This document shows positions 25,850-40,022 of a stretch of DNA of 62,000 nucleotides, one piece after another (within the stretch, counting starts at the first letter, position 1; every line of letters begins with the position of its first letter). The notes beneath the pieces were generated by a model. That model had not been told where the DNA came from. It made no database searches and worked only from the letters and a program-made list of their open reading frames with translations. Both the position numbers and the translations under genes were made by a program. This DNA comes from Chrysomallon squamiferum (taxonomy: Eukaryota > Mollusca > Gastropoda > Neomphalida > Peltospiridae), in the NCBI GenBank assembly GCA_012295275.1, contig CM022673.1, forward strand, positions 17,951,310 to 18,013,309, in the 5' to 3' direction.

Positions 25850-28475
25850 ATGTAAACTGACTTTCTTCTCTCTACCCCAGCTTCTCTCACAAACTTTTTA
25901 AGCAGTCGACATTTTGCGATCAATCAAACATAAATGATGACGGCAGGAAGAGCTTTGCCTGAATGAACAACCAAGAAGCATTCTATTCCTGGCAGCGTCT
26001 AATTTAGAAAATATGGTGCTTGTAAAACTAGTTGGCTTTGTACAAAAGAACAAAGTTTCTTTCAGAAAAGAATTTGGTATTTATTGCAGAAGTTGAATAA
26101 AAAAAAAAGTTTTAAATTCTCAAGAAAGGCTTTTTTTGTTTTTTGTGAATGTTTGCTTTGGACAGAATCTTGTTTTTAGATAAACTTTGTGATATATATA
26201 TTATTTTTTCTATATATAACAAACAACGTCATAAAAATACTTTATTTATTTGTTTGATTTTGTTTATTTATTTATTTATTTATTTATTTTTATTTGTTTG
26301 TTTGCTTGTTTTTTCGTTTGTTTGTTAGTTGTTACTAATTTGGGAGATTGATATTATTATATTCTTTTTTTCTATTACTAGTACTGCTATGGCCACCACC
26401 ACTGCAACTACTACTACCACTACTACTCCTACTACAACTACTATGTATATGTGTGTATATCGCCCAGTGACTTAGCATTATCCCAGAATGAATAATAATA
26501 AAGAAAATAGCAGTGTTCTTTAATTAGCAAATATAGATACACACAACAGAGGAATTTCTTGGCTGACAAGTCACACACAGAAGTTTACAAGTGTAGAACT
26601 GATTTATTCACAGAGGTGTATTACATTACCTATCACACACCATACTAGTGTGTAATAACTAGTTTATCTACCATTTGAATGGGAACAAAGAAAGATAATG
26701 ATTTGCAAAACGAATTAAATATAGATCAGTGTGTGGGTAATCCTGGTGTAATTATAGTATACACTGACATACACATTTAGAAAAACACACAAAAACTTTA
26801 CATGGGTCACACCACAATTAAAAAACCCGGTTATCATTAATGTTAACTGTATCTTGTTCCCGTTATTTCTTGCTGAATTTTAAATATATGACCTCTGTTT
26901 TTTATTTGTTTATTTTTTTTTAAAACAATTATGAAGACGTTTGAAAGCAATAACATTTGAAAAAGTAACAAAACATTATATGGAAAATTTTTCAAACATT
27001 TTATAATTTGGCAGCAAAAGTGATTTTATTGAAGCAGTCACTTGTGATAAAATAGGTTAACAAATCCAGGGATTAATGAAATACGGCATCTTGTGGAAAT
27101 AAATATAATGTGAAATTAAAGCAGAAAATCGGTATATATCACTGACAGTAATGATAATAAGTTTATTGAAGAATAACAAAGAGTAATCATTTTAAAATAC
27201 ATTTTTCATAGTATATAAAAATTTTGTACTGAAAAACAATTTCTTAATGTGTTACATAATGTGATTTTTCAATAGATTAAAATAATTAAACATTTAAATT
27301 GATATATAAATCTGTCTCTTTTTTCACACACATATATTTTTTTTTCTTCTTCTTCTTATGTATGGAAGCCATGAATGACAACACATACCATGCAGTTTAG
27401 ACACTTATAACAGATAGCAAAAAAAAAAAAAAAAAAAAACTCTGTACAATTTAAAAACATTATATATTTTTGTTAAAATCACATACCACAATATTTTATT
27501 TTAACTGGATTAATATTTAAACTTTTTATTTAAGTCACAAAAAGATGTTTGTTGGTGAGAATATAAAGACTTTATTGTGTTTTCAGTTCATGTCTAACTC
27601 AAACTCTTACTGTATGTTTTAACTGATAAAGCAAAAACAAACAGTAAACAGTCTAACATAAAATATGTGAGTAGAAAGATAAGCATTTCTTTTACACTGA
27701 CATCTGTTTGTCTAGTTCTGCTTTTCATGATAAATATATAAACACACACACAATAAAGATAAGAAAAGACAATATAATGAAATAATTAAAAAAAACATCT
27801 ATAAAAATGTAGATATATCATTTAAAATAACAAAAATAATTCACCATTTTGAAGAGATATCAGTAGTTGTTTGTTTCTGCATATTCTGGTAAATTAATAT
27901 GTTTATTTATTTAATGCAGTTTTTAAATATTTATTTTACATAAAAAAAGTTATACTTATCAGTCATGATGAACAGACACACAGTTATAACAATTCTTTGA
28001 TAAGTGTTGAAATTTGAAATCAGACACACATCAATGTGGTTCACCTGATGTAATAGTCACAAACAAACAAGTACAAGAATGTAACGTTCTGTTTATAAAT
28101 GGAAATATCATTCAGTCAGTGAACTTAGAGCTGAGTGAATTCTGGTGAAATTAACTAGGTTTTTACAAATCTAATTACTTTAGTTGTGAAATACAAAAAC
28201 TGAGTAGTAATACATTTTCCTAATTAGGAAACATCCATGAAGTATGCATGCACAAAATGTTTGATTTTCTGTTCACCTCTTGTACATGTTTTTGTTTTGT
28301 GATTTCCCAGCAACTCCATCTTCCATTAATGAAAATTTGAATAATTACAGTTAGAATTTTCAACTCTGGAATATGTGTGAGATAGTCAAATGATAATTTA
28401 TTTAAACATGCTAAACAACTGAATCAGTGATTGGTATTTTTCAACCACAGATACTGGCAGAAACATACCAAAAAA
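25850..28475. other. AT-rich DNA with small repeats, no gene seen
   Basis: Holds (TTTA)n at about 26265-26290, a short ACT-type patch at about 26390-26440 and poly-A at 27419-27439. No exon recognised. Confidence 0.55.
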
Positions 28476-28483
28476 AAAAAAAA

Positions 28484-28537
<54 letters not shown>

Positions 28538-28580
28538 TGAATAAATAAATAAATATGATTTAAAAAAAAATAAAAAAAAA

Positions 28581-28647
<67 letters not shown>
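28476..28647. repeat. Two (AAT)n arrays separated by A-rich DNA
   Basis: (AAT)n at about 28486-28532 and 28580-28645, each preceded by a poly-A-like run. Confidence 0.97.
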
Positions 28648-28649
<2 letters not shown>

Positions 28650-28922
28650 TTACTCTAGATCTTTCAGAAGCAAATTTTTAAACATATTTTACAATTTCAA
28701 AAGCCATTTCCTTCATGCATTCATTGTAAAAATATTTTAAAACTCCAGTCAAAGAGCAATGAAAGATAACCAAGCAGAACCAAGTCAAATCACATTTTTA
28801 AGTTAATCTCACAAATATAGATGTAGTATCAACACAGAAAATTATTCTAGCCTCAATACTTACACAGAAAATTACTCTTGACTTATCTCAAACACAGAAA
28901 ATTACTCTTGCTGTTTCAGACC

Positions 28923-29160
28923 CAGAAAATTACTCTTGCTGCAGTTCAGAATTCTGAATTCTTTGCTAATCAAACTAATTTAATTCTTAACATTATCAAA
29001 CTCAGTTGAATATGATCCAGTATAAATTCAGAAAATTACTCTTGCTGCAGTTCAGAATTCTGAATTCTTCTACTAATCAAACTAATTTAATTCTTAACAT
29101 TATCAAACTCAGTTGAATATGATCCAGTATAAATTCAGAAAATTATTCTTGCTGCAGTTC
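28923..29160. repeat. 106-bp tandem duplication with partial third copy
   Basis: The phrase CAGAAAATTACTCTTGCTGC starts at 28923 and 29029, and again with one change (TTATTC) at 29136, so the period is 106-107 bp. The first two copies are nearly identical. Single CAGAAAATTA motifs continue irregularly from 28830 to 29490, suggesting an older, eroded array. Confidence 0.93.
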
Positions 29161-29559
29161 AAACACTGAAAATAACATTTACCAATTTTTCTACTGATTA
29201 AACTCTGATTTAATCTCATCTGACTTGTATGTGATCTTTCATAAACACAGAAAATTATTCTATGAATACTTGAAACCTAGGAGTCTGTCTCATTTCTAAA
29301 GTGACCTCTATTGATTACAAACTGATTTCTGTTTTAAAACTCAACAGTTTGTGATCTGTCATAAAAACAGAAAATTACTCACAGTTCAAACGCTGCAAAG
29401 TATCTTTTCATTCTTATTTCTTCTATTGATAAACCTTAGACTGGTTTATAAGTCTCAAATACATGTGATGGTTTATAAATATAGAAAATTAGGCTTTCCA
29501 CAGTTCAAAGTGGATGTACATTCAGGTTTTAAACTTTGGACATCTTCACTTTGAAGAAA

Positions 29560-32500
29560 ATGACACCAAATACGATTTTGTAATTATCTAGAAAATCTAA
29601 TTTGTCAGAACAGAATTCATTTGCTGAGAGACTATTTCCTTTCACCCAAAACATGTTTTCACTGTGTGGAGAATATGACACGTACAAAATGATGAAGTTA
29701 CAAAAAAAGTGAAAAAAGATGTCTGCTATTTTAATGAATATGAGATTTAGTTTGTAAGATCATTACTTCTACACAGAAAGTTCATTTGCTACATACTCAG
29801 TTTTCCCTCTTGGGAATCAAGTTTTCTTCTTGGATTTCTTATTTTTGATGGGAATTCTTTTTGTACTAGAATGCTATTACAGCAATGAAAACTCATATGT
29901 ACAGCAAGCCATATATATATATATATATATTCATAGTGTTTGTTAAAACTATTAATATGTATATGTGAAGATAGGCAGGTGTATATGTGTGTGTATAGGA
30001 TGAATGTCTATCTGTCTGACTGTTTTTTGTATATAGGATTCATATATGTATGTAAGTTATTTGTGTTTGTGTGCTTCACGTAATTAATAATGATTATAAT
30101 AATGATAATGACATTAATGACTATGATAAAAATATACAGGAATGATAATAACACCAAATTTAAACATTTTAAATATTTTTCTACTTACATCAATTTTTCA
30201 AATTTCACTTACCTCCATTTTGAAAATTTTAAAGTTCACTATCAGATCAAGAAAATGTCAAACTTTTCTTTTACTCATTTAGGACATTTTTTTTTTATGC
30301 ACAGTCTCAAAAAACCTGGTAGTGTATTTGAAGTGCTGTGAAATGTTTTATTAGGACTGTATACCTGAGTGACCACTGAAAAAAGCCAGCAGACTATTTT
30401 AATGTGAAACGAACCAAAGTATGAACTTTAATAAAGTTTTCTATTGTGAAAGATCACCCATGTGTAATGTCACAGAATGGACATGTCAAATTTACTGTTT
30501 ATGACTCTTCATCAATTTCTGTATTTAGAAATATGCTAATAATAAAAAAAAAAGAATAATAGTTATGACACAGCCAAACGTTACAGATCTATGAATGAAT
30601 TATATGTTTCAATATTGTCAGTAAAGTACAAGTAAATATTACATTTCTTTTTTTGACTAAAAAAATTACAAATAAAAATATAAATTATATTAATAGATGT
30701 TTAGTCTGAGGTGTATTTACTTAAGTAACAAAAATTGTCCTTTTTTTTTGTTATAAATAAATAAATAATTTGAATTTTGTTTCTTGTTTATATGTATATA
30801 TATGTAATATACTGAATATAAAAATAAATAACAAAAAAATAAATAACTATATAAATAATGAAAATCCAATATTATGTTCAAAATTAAAAGATAAAAGTAT
30901 AAAATAATAATAAATGAGATATTTAAATAAATTTAAAAAAAAAAGAAAACACAACCACTCCCTCAGGCATACCCCTAGAAAAAACAACAAAATCCCAAAC
31001 ACAACAAAAAACAATAAAGAACAAATAATGTAAAATTAAACAAATATTCAAAAATACAAATAAAAAAAGTAAAATATTACCTGAAAGTGTAAATTATATT
31101 ACTAATACAACAAAGTGTTATTTTCTCAGACTTTATCAGTCTATGAAGCTGTCACATTCAGTTTTACTTGTTTCCTTTGATCAGTGCTTTCTCTCTCTCT
31201 CTCTGTTTTGCCGATAAATCAATGGTCACAGAATGAAAAAGAAAACAATATGGCATGCTGGAAACACAGAGCATTCAACTCAGGGGAAATGTCTTCAATT
31301 TTCATTTTACTGTAAAAGAAATCTTTCTGCTCTTTTTTCACAATATCAGTTTCCTGTTGTCGAACAGTAGTAATCAGAAAAATAATCTGTCAGTACATTT
31401 GTTGTTCTGATTATCAAGTCACATTCAATATGACCTCTGAGGATAACTGTAATGTGATGAAAAATTCTCTTCAATTTTTGTTTTTCTAAAGGATTTTTTA
31501 AAGAATCAATTACAGTAAATGTTTTGCAGAAAATTAAAATTGAAGATTTTATGGGTTTTTTATTGAAAGTAACTTGAAGCATTTCAAATATGTCTGGAAT
31601 TTGATAAGATGTATTCCACAATTATAAAAATGAAAAAAAAACAAAAAAAACCCCAACAAATTTATATATTTTTAAAAAAGATTTGATTTATTTACTGAAC
31701 TCATAAAAGAGAGGATATTTACATTTAGAAAAAAGCTATTTAAATCAATTAAAAATAAATTTAACTTTAATAACAAAAATAAAACACAGTAATTTACATT
31801 AACAAGAACAATAAAAAACTATAATTTACTTAAGAAACAAAATTAAAAACAATACTTTACCTTAACAGAAAAAAATGAAAAAAATGAAAAAATAAATAAC
31901 CAGAATAATAACAGAACATAACAACAAAAACCCCCAAACTACAACAATAATTTACTTTAACAAGTAAAAAAAAAAACCCCCAAAACCAAAACAAGGAAAT
32001 CCTGAAAAACAATAATTTACTATAAAAAAAAAAACATAAAGTAAATAAAAATAATGAATAATAATGAAACCCCCCCAAAAAACCCAAACAGAAAGCAAAA
32101 CCCAAACAAACAATAAAATAAAAACTTCTAAGTGTATAAAGGTATTTAGGTTGTTAACATCACACTGACAGCTTATCAAAACGTGAACTGAATAATCACT
32201 GATAATTACACAAAATTGTTTGAGACAATTTATCAGCAACATAAAAGTACACTTAAACAAAAAACAAAACTAAACTGTATTGTGACACCCAAGCTCTGCT
32301 ATTTTAGTCTCGGAGCAGACTGCTTTCACTCTGGACCAATCATTTCAACTGTGCTACATCATGTGACAATTAGACTGGTTTTTCACTTTGATCAGTTAAA
32401 GATTTCCAGTCATGCCATGATGCTACTGACCCCAGTCACCAACCATTACGTCCAATTTGAAAAGCTTAGGTGTATTTTACTGGGATCAGAACGTAGTTAA

Positions 32501-34190
32501 ATGATTTCCTGTGGCTTGATCCGAAAACTATGTTTTCCTCTCTTAGATTGAAGTTTATGGCATTCAGATAGAAATTATCTTAAAATAGAAACAAGGGTAT
32601 GTGGAACTTTAATTATTTCACAAATTTAGAAACAATTTGTTAACTCAAAAAAAAAAAAAAAAGAAGAAAAAAAAGAATTATATAAATTATGTTAGAATTG
32701 ATATTAAATATAAGAGATTTATAAATATGTGTTATATATGTATGTATGTAATCTGCTGTTATTTCTGCAGCGTCATCCCACCCACTCAGTCTGTGAGGAA
32801 ACACGAGTTACTGCTGTTGACTATTACAACCCAGTTTCACACAGATTAGTGTGTGCAGAAACACTTTTCTTAACACAAACACTGACCCACTGGTTAAGTA
32901 AATAATCAGTCTCACAGACTGACAGTCACTGGGATCAGTCCCTGCATCATCTTTGGCTGGTTTAAAAATCAAAACAACCTCTCTTCACTTTAATTAACCT
33001 ACTAACCTCCTAACACTAACACTGACTTCTGTAGACAGTTTTGATGGCTTAACACAATGATTTAAATACATCTGGCCTTATAACAACTTAGATAAGTACT
33101 GTAAAGATTGCCAAAGCTCATTTGATTACTTCAGGTTCCAAACTGTGCTCCACATTGTAGAAAAAAACATGTTGACACTAAAAATGCACTTTAATTTAAA
33201 ATAGCAAGAAGAGATATTTTATAAGCAGTATTCTTTTAGACACGAAAGTTAATACCACAGTTTTTAAATGTGACACTGGCTAGATTGGGAAATATCCCAC
33301 TGGAGAAGTGATCCTGTGATCTGTAGTATGTGAGTGATGTGTGGTAACCACAAAGCATGAGACCACCTCACCAGGTGTGTTAATGACTGTGATAAAAAAA
33401 CTATTAGTCCAAAATACAACACCAACAAAAGCATTGTTGAATCTTATTACAATGATGAACATCAGTTGTTTCCAGTGACAAATAAAGATGAGACAAATAA
33501 AGTTTGACAATACATCACCACACAAACACACAGAGCTACAGACATAACAGTAACAACCATTCAACCTTGAGCAATAAAAACGTAAATAAACAACAGATTT
33601 GTTAGAATAAAAAGCACAAAAGTGGCATACCTAGAAAAACTCTCTCACAAATCACTCTATCAACACAGATAACAAAATACATGTAGCTGATACCACATCA
33701 GTTACAAATATGCCAGCCAATTTTTTATAGCCGTTAGATGTTACCAAAGTCATTACAGACTGAGTAGACCTATGAAACAACAAAAAACTGCACAGATACA
33801 AATCTGCACATTAGCTGATTAGCTGTGTTAGGTCTACAGACATTTTTATTGTTATTATTAAACATTTTGTGAAAATAATTTTAACGAGTCTTCTTGACTC
33901 AGCCTTTACACAGCATTTACACAGATCAATAACTTAATAGATTTTATTATTAAATTCTGTCTGACAGTTTGTCTGAGTTAAAAGCTTTGTAGCAGCCAAA
34001 AATCATTAGAGTGAAACAAGACTGCAGAGTTTGATGTTACTCAAATTACTTTCTCTTTTTCACATCTCTTCTTTCAAGTTGTCAACAAGTGATTCTTTTT
34101 TTGCTATTGTTATTTGATTTGACACAGAGAGGAAAATACAGTGTGACATTTTATTAACATATCAGCAATTCAGAGCATTTTAGATTCAGT
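29560..34190. other. AT-rich DNA, no gene recognised
   Basis: Several short open frames (31346-31621 minus, 32216-32500 plus, 33280-33564 minus) have ordinary composition but no family resemblance, no paired splice borders and no supporting neighbours. Poly-A-rich patches occur near 31630, 31960 and 32650. Confidence 0.45.
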
Positions 34191-34249
34191 AAGAATCATG
34201 ATTTCAGTGTCTTCATTTTGTATCATTGTTTTTAAAACACTAATTTTTA

Positions 34250-34380
34250 AATTATTTTTATTATTATTATCATTATTATCATTATTATTATTACTATTAT
34301 TATTTTTATTATTATCATCATCAACATCATCATCATTATTATTGATATTATTATTATTATTGTTGTTGTTGTTGTTGTTT
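34250..34380. repeat. (ATT/ATC/GTT)n trinucleotide block
   Basis: Imperfect ATT with ATC and terminal (GTT)n. It gives Leu- and Asn-rich shadow frames. Confidence 0.93.
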
Positions 34381-34849
34381 CTTTTGTTATAAAATAAGTA
34401 GAAGAAAGGAAAAGAAGAGAAAAATATGAACATGAGAGAAAAGAAAACAGTAATAAAACTCCACTGGGAATGGTGCATGATGGGATATTTCCTGTAATGA
34501 GTGATGTGACATGATTAGTATAGTTTTTAATGCTCAATGTCTGGAATAAAAAATGAAGAAATGGTTTCTATGACAACATGCACTATTGCTCTGCCTCTTA
34601 GACCATGTTGTGTCTGAACAAACACTGAGGTGTGTGTCTGTAAGAAAAATCAGTTTGGAAACTGTAAAAACTATTAAGATGAAAAAAATATATATGTTTG
34701 CTTGTTTCCAAACTAAAACAGCAAAACAACACTGTTATCTGCAGAATGTTAGTGGTGACATTCACAGAAATAAAAACAAAATTTACAAGATGATGTTTTT
34801 ATACTTGTGTAGATTTCAGTGTTATATATGTGTACATGTCTCTATGTAC

Positions 34850-34996
34850 ATGTGTTTATTGTTTTTATTTGAATATTTCTTTATCTATCTTTCTGTCTGT
34901 CTATCCATGTCTATTTATCTATATTTGTCTATCTTTATCAATATCTCTTTGTATTTCCTCTATCTACCTACATATATGTCTATCTGTATATTTACC

Positions 34997-35042
<46 letters not shown>
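34850..35042. repeat. TCTA/TCTG-rich tract with (CT)n and (TATC)n
   Basis: TATC/TGTC units run from about 34880, then (CT)n at 35000-35027 and (TATC)n to 35041. Confidence 0.92.
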
Positions 35043-35584
35043 CTGTTTTAGAATTTTCAGTATAATACATTTCAGAAATGATACTATAGACTGAATAGTA
35101 ATAAAGCAGTAAGTGAAACAAGGCATGATGGGATATGCGTGCCAAACATCAGTGTTGCAGGAACAAATAACTGCAAGATGTCACGTAGTTGTCGTAGTTG
35201 TAATTGTACACCCTGAAGTAAATTGCTGCACAAAGCCGGAGTTAACAAACTAATGGTGATCAACTCACAAGTAAACACAGAATCATTTGTCAGTGTGGCC
35301 TTGGAAGTCATCATTCATTTTCATTAACAGAGAAACATTTCCAACATCTACTAACTGCTGTGTACTCTCGACAATGACAAACAAATTTAGTTAAAAAACA
35401 AATAATGTCGACAATGGCAACCAGAAGCAAGATGTGAGAGTGATTTCAGTTGTTTAGAAATGTATTTATGTGTTTTAATACAGCACAGATACAGAAATGT
35501 TACCCCAAGGTATGGGTCAGAGTGTAGATAAGTCATATATCATGATGTGTCCCTCTATCAAATGTTTTAGATATGTCAATTTGG

Positions 35585-35690
35585 TTGTTTCCCATTCCAA
35601 TCAGAGCTCCATAAAAATATATCATGGTACATACATTTCTATAGAAGATGAAGGAAAAGGCTGTCCTGCTGTTAATTTGTTAAGTCTGAC
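35585..35690 (+). repeat. Weak SINE central-block remnant
   Basis: TTTCCCATTCCAATCAGAGC TCC followed by ATATATCATGG keeps the order of the block seen at 18588 but is more decayed. Confidence 0.3.
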
Positions 35691-36304
35691 ACATCCAGAT
35701 TTCTTTTCTCAATTCGTAACAATACAAAAATCATATCTGAAAATTAACCTTTTCTGATATTATTTTGAACAAAATAATCACTCATTTATTCATGTCTGTC
35801 ATTCAGCACATGGAATGTTATTTGACTGAGTTAATTTCAATTTTTTAAATTATATTTTTCTACATTCATAAGAACCTTAACGAAAAAAAAAACACAAGAG
35901 CAACATGATGTATTATTGAATTTTACCATCAATCATTATATTTGCCAGCAATATATTATTTAGTAAGATACACCCATAAAGCAAAACAAGTGTGAAATAT
36001 TATTCTCTTGTGAACTTTTTCATGAATTCACACTTCCTGACATTATTATATAATGCAATCAAGATGAAATCAACCTCTGGTTGAGAGACACAGGACCCAG
36101 TGTAATTCAATTTACAGTAAATGGACTAACGTTAATTTGGTGACAGATTTCATTTTGTCATTTACTTCAGGCAAATTCTCACTCTGTTTAAATACAAAAT
36201 GTAAAGTCAAGCTCCAAGATGAATAAAAAGATATAATAAAACCCATTATTATTGGATATTAAACCCTGTCAGACATATTCCACCTGATATGGATTTATAT
36301 CTCT

Positions 36305-36960
36305 GATATATCTTCATATCCCACCTCACATATCTTCTTATCCCAGCCAACATATCTTCATATCCCACCTCACATATCTTCTTATCTCACTCAACATATC
36401 TTCATATCCCACCTAACATATCTTCATATCCCACCTGACATATCTTCTTATCCCACCTGACATATCTTCTTATCCCAACTGACATATCTTCATATCCCAC
36501 CTAACATATCTTCATATCACACCTGACATATCTTCTTATCCCAACTGACATATCTTCTTATCCCACCTGAAATATTTTCATATCCCACCTGACATATCTT
36601 CTTATCCCAACTGACATATCTTCTTATCCCAACTGACATATCTTCATATCCCACCTGACATATCTTCTTATCCCACCTGACATATCTTCTTATCCCACCT
36701 GACATATCTTCATATCACACCTGACATATCTTCATATCCCACCTGACATATCTTCTTATCCCAACTGACATATCTTCATATGCCACCTGACATATCTTCA
36801 TATCCCACTTAACATATCTTCATATTGCACCAACATATCTTCATATCCCACCTGACATATCTTCATATCCCACCTGACATCTTTTTATCCCTTATGACAT
36901 ATCTTCATATCCCACCTGATATATCTGCATATCCTGCCTAACATATCTTTATACTCAACC
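36305..36960. repeat. 22-bp minisatellite
   Basis: About 30 units of CATATCTTCATATCCCACCT GA. Two alternating variants are CATATC versus CTTATC and CCACC versus CCAAC. Decayed copies continue to about 37270. Confidence 0.97.
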
Positions 36961-38334
36961 TTACTATCTCTAGAACATCTAACCAATACCCCACTAGACG
37001 TATCTTACTACCCAACTAGCACATCTCCATACCCCTCCTAATGTATCTTCATATTCTACATGACAAATCTTCATAACCTACCATGCATATCTTGATACCC
37101 CATCTGATATATCTTCCTACTCTATCTGTCTTCATTCCCCACCCAACATATCTTCATAACCTGCCTAGCATGTCTTGAAAACTCATCTGACATATTTTGA
37201 TAACCACCTGAAATATCTTCATACCCTATCTGAACTATTTTCAAATCCCTCCTGACATATCTTCAGACCCCACCCAACACATCTCCAGCACCCTCTGAAG
37301 ATTTCTCCTCTCCTCCCCCTGTCTTCTGTGGCTTTCCTCCAAGCCGTGTTGTCTCAGATTGATAGTTATTGATTGAGTCTGCAGAACAGCTGAAGAGAAT
37401 ATCAGTGTAATGAAAATCTGTTAGAGTCTCAATGTTATTGATTTTATTTAATTCTTCCAGTGTGAGCTCAAACTAACACAAGAGCAGTGATCTCTGATCC
37501 ACAAGAAACATCTGTTCAATACAAACTTAGTGTCAGTAAATATTTATTTAATAAATCCTGAGCACATTGATAACTGTTGGGTGTCAGAACATGACAAGAA
37601 AAAATAAAAATCAAAAATCAAAAACATTTTTTTTTTTTTTTTAAACCAGCCAGGATGAAAGAATATATCAATTATTTTAGTGTTATAACATGAAATAATT
37701 AATTAATTTTATTATTTTTTTAATGGTAATTAAGAATTGTTCAATAAAAATCGTTATTCAGTGACAACTGTTAAATGAACAGAACTGTGAGGGATAGATC
37801 TTGCAAGATGTCACACCTCAGGAATAACTTTTACCATGAAATACAACAACTTTATCTGTCTGTCTGTCTGTCTCTCTATCTGTCTATCCATCTCTTGGTC
37901 CAACTATACCTTAGTCTTTTTTCTTCATTTTATTAACATAAGTACTATTTTATTCTGCCTAACACATTAGCTGCCAAAAAACATAATTCTGTTGCATTCA
38001 ATTTAATAAGGTGTGAGGTCATTATTAAATGCATAAGTTACACGAAACAGTCTCACCACTGTTATAAATTACAAAAAGAACAGATCAAAAATCAAATTAA
38101 TTTCAAACAACATGCAATCTGTGAAATCTGCAAAAGAAATTCAACTAAAATGTTACATTTAACTCATTTTCTAATCAAACTTTGATTTTCATGAGATGTC
38201 AGGAAGTAAGAAATTACTTACTTTTTTCTTCCTCATGTTGTTATCTTAACACAGACTGTCACAGCTGAAACAGTTTTACACAGAGTGTGTGTCACAGGAT
38301 AGCAGTTAGTGTGACAAATTTACAGTTGAATGTG

Positions 38335-38465
38335 ACACATTTATACAGTTCCTGTCACACGTTTACACAGTTCCTGTCACACGTTTACACGGTTCCTGTT
38401 ACACATTTACACAGTTCCTGTCACACGTTTATACAGTTCCTGTCACACGTTTATACAGTTCCTGA
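38335..38465. repeat. Second 22-bp minisatellite
   Basis: About six units of ACAGTTCCTGTCACACGTTT AC, unrelated in sequence to the array at 36305. Confidence 0.95.
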
Positions 38466-38744
38466 AGCCCAGAATGACACAAATGGATAAACGCAGTTTC
38501 TGAAAGGCGAGCTGCAGTCACTAGAACAGTTCAGTGTAAGATGGAAGTTTGAAGTTTCTCACACAATGATCACAGTGAATAGAGGTAATGAAAAATGAGA
38601 TTCTCTCCTACTTCAATTAAATGGGGATCAATACAAAGCTGTGTTTATCAACTCTCACATCCAGAAGTCAAGTAGTCTTACAGGTCATCACAGACTGTCA
38701 CCTACTTCTCTATCCCTGTCTTTTTCTACTTCTTTCTATCTTTG

Positions 38745-38749
38745 ACTCA

Positions 38750-38782
<33 letters not shown>

Positions 38783-38839
38783 TTCTTCAATAAGTTGATA
38801 ATAACACAAAAGTTCATTGACAGCAGTTTGAAAGAAGAT
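38745..38839 (+). repeat. (CT)n with attached dispersed repeat, copy A
   Basis: (CT)n with two TTT interruptions is followed at 38782 by TTTCTTCAATAAGTTGATAA and then AGTTCATTGACAGCAGTTTG. The same block, in the same orientation to its CT tract, is found at 51860-51916. Confidence 0.85.
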
Positions 38840-38899
38840 AAAAAAATGGTTGCCATTAAGAAGATTATTTCTACTTTTAACAGTGATATTTTTTAACGG

Positions 38900-39986
38900 A
38901 ATTTTATTAAATGATTAAACCAAAAAATAATAATAATAAGAGAATGAAACACATAACACACTGAAATAAAAAAACAGTAATAAGTAAAGAAATTTAAATT
39001 AAAATATATAAATAATTAAAATAAAACAGTATAAAAGAGAACCAGCAATTAAATTATAGTAAACAAAAAACCCAGCTACATAATTATAACAAAAACAAAC
39101 AAACAAATAAGTAAATCAATTAAAAATATACTGATATCAACCAAAAAAATAAGAAATAAAAAATATAAAGTCTTCAATAATGATTATTATTTGCCCAGAT
39201 ATATCATGTAGAAAATTCTGTCCTCAAAGACGTAATTATCTGCTACATTAACCAGTGATATTCATTAAAACCTCAGCCATTTTCTAACTGCTGGAGCTAA
39301 CAAGAAATCCATTCTGTTAAAAAAAATCTACATCATCTGAGTTTCATTAAGTCAGTTGGATGAATGTGTGATTCATAAAGTAATGTGTTTTTATTTGATG
39401 ACTCGAAATCTTCTTCATGTTGCTGCATCTTCAAGTGTACATTTCAAAGAAAGATAAAAAAAAAATAAAAATCTTAAAATTCTACAGGAAATGATTAGTG
39501 AAAAACTACTTCTTTCTTTAAATAGACCCACAGGTTAATGAATGGACATTTTGATAGAACATTTTTAATAAAACGTTTTTTTTTTTGTTTTTTTTATTTA
39601 TGGTGTTTTAAGAAAAATGGACAACAATGTTTGAAAAGAAAAATGTTTATCCAAGATCCTCAAACAAAAACATGCCTAAAAAGACAACACACTGACAGAA
39701 TTATAGTTCAGTGAAATAAAATGTTGTGAAAAGAGAAAAGTTGAATAATAAAAAAGCTGAATAAAATACTTACACAGGCATATGTTGGACTTACAGTATA
39801 CATTGATACATTTCCTTTTTTATCTATTCACACACACACACACACTATACACACACACATACACACTATACACACACACATACACCCATGCATAAATACA
39901 CATTCACATTTGCATGTGCATTTACATGTATACACACATATATGTACATAAACTGTGACACTCATACATACATACACCTACATATT

Positions 39987-40022
<36 letters not shown>

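Noticed and set aside
31346-33564. Several unrelated-looking frames of 80-100 aa
   Set aside because: No recognised domains, no consistent codon character, and lengths expected by chance in 53 kb of DNA.
36305-36960. Regularly spaced repeats resembling a CRISPR array
   Set aside because: The 22-bp units are directly adjacent, with no unique spacers and no cas genes, in an intron-bearing animal genome.
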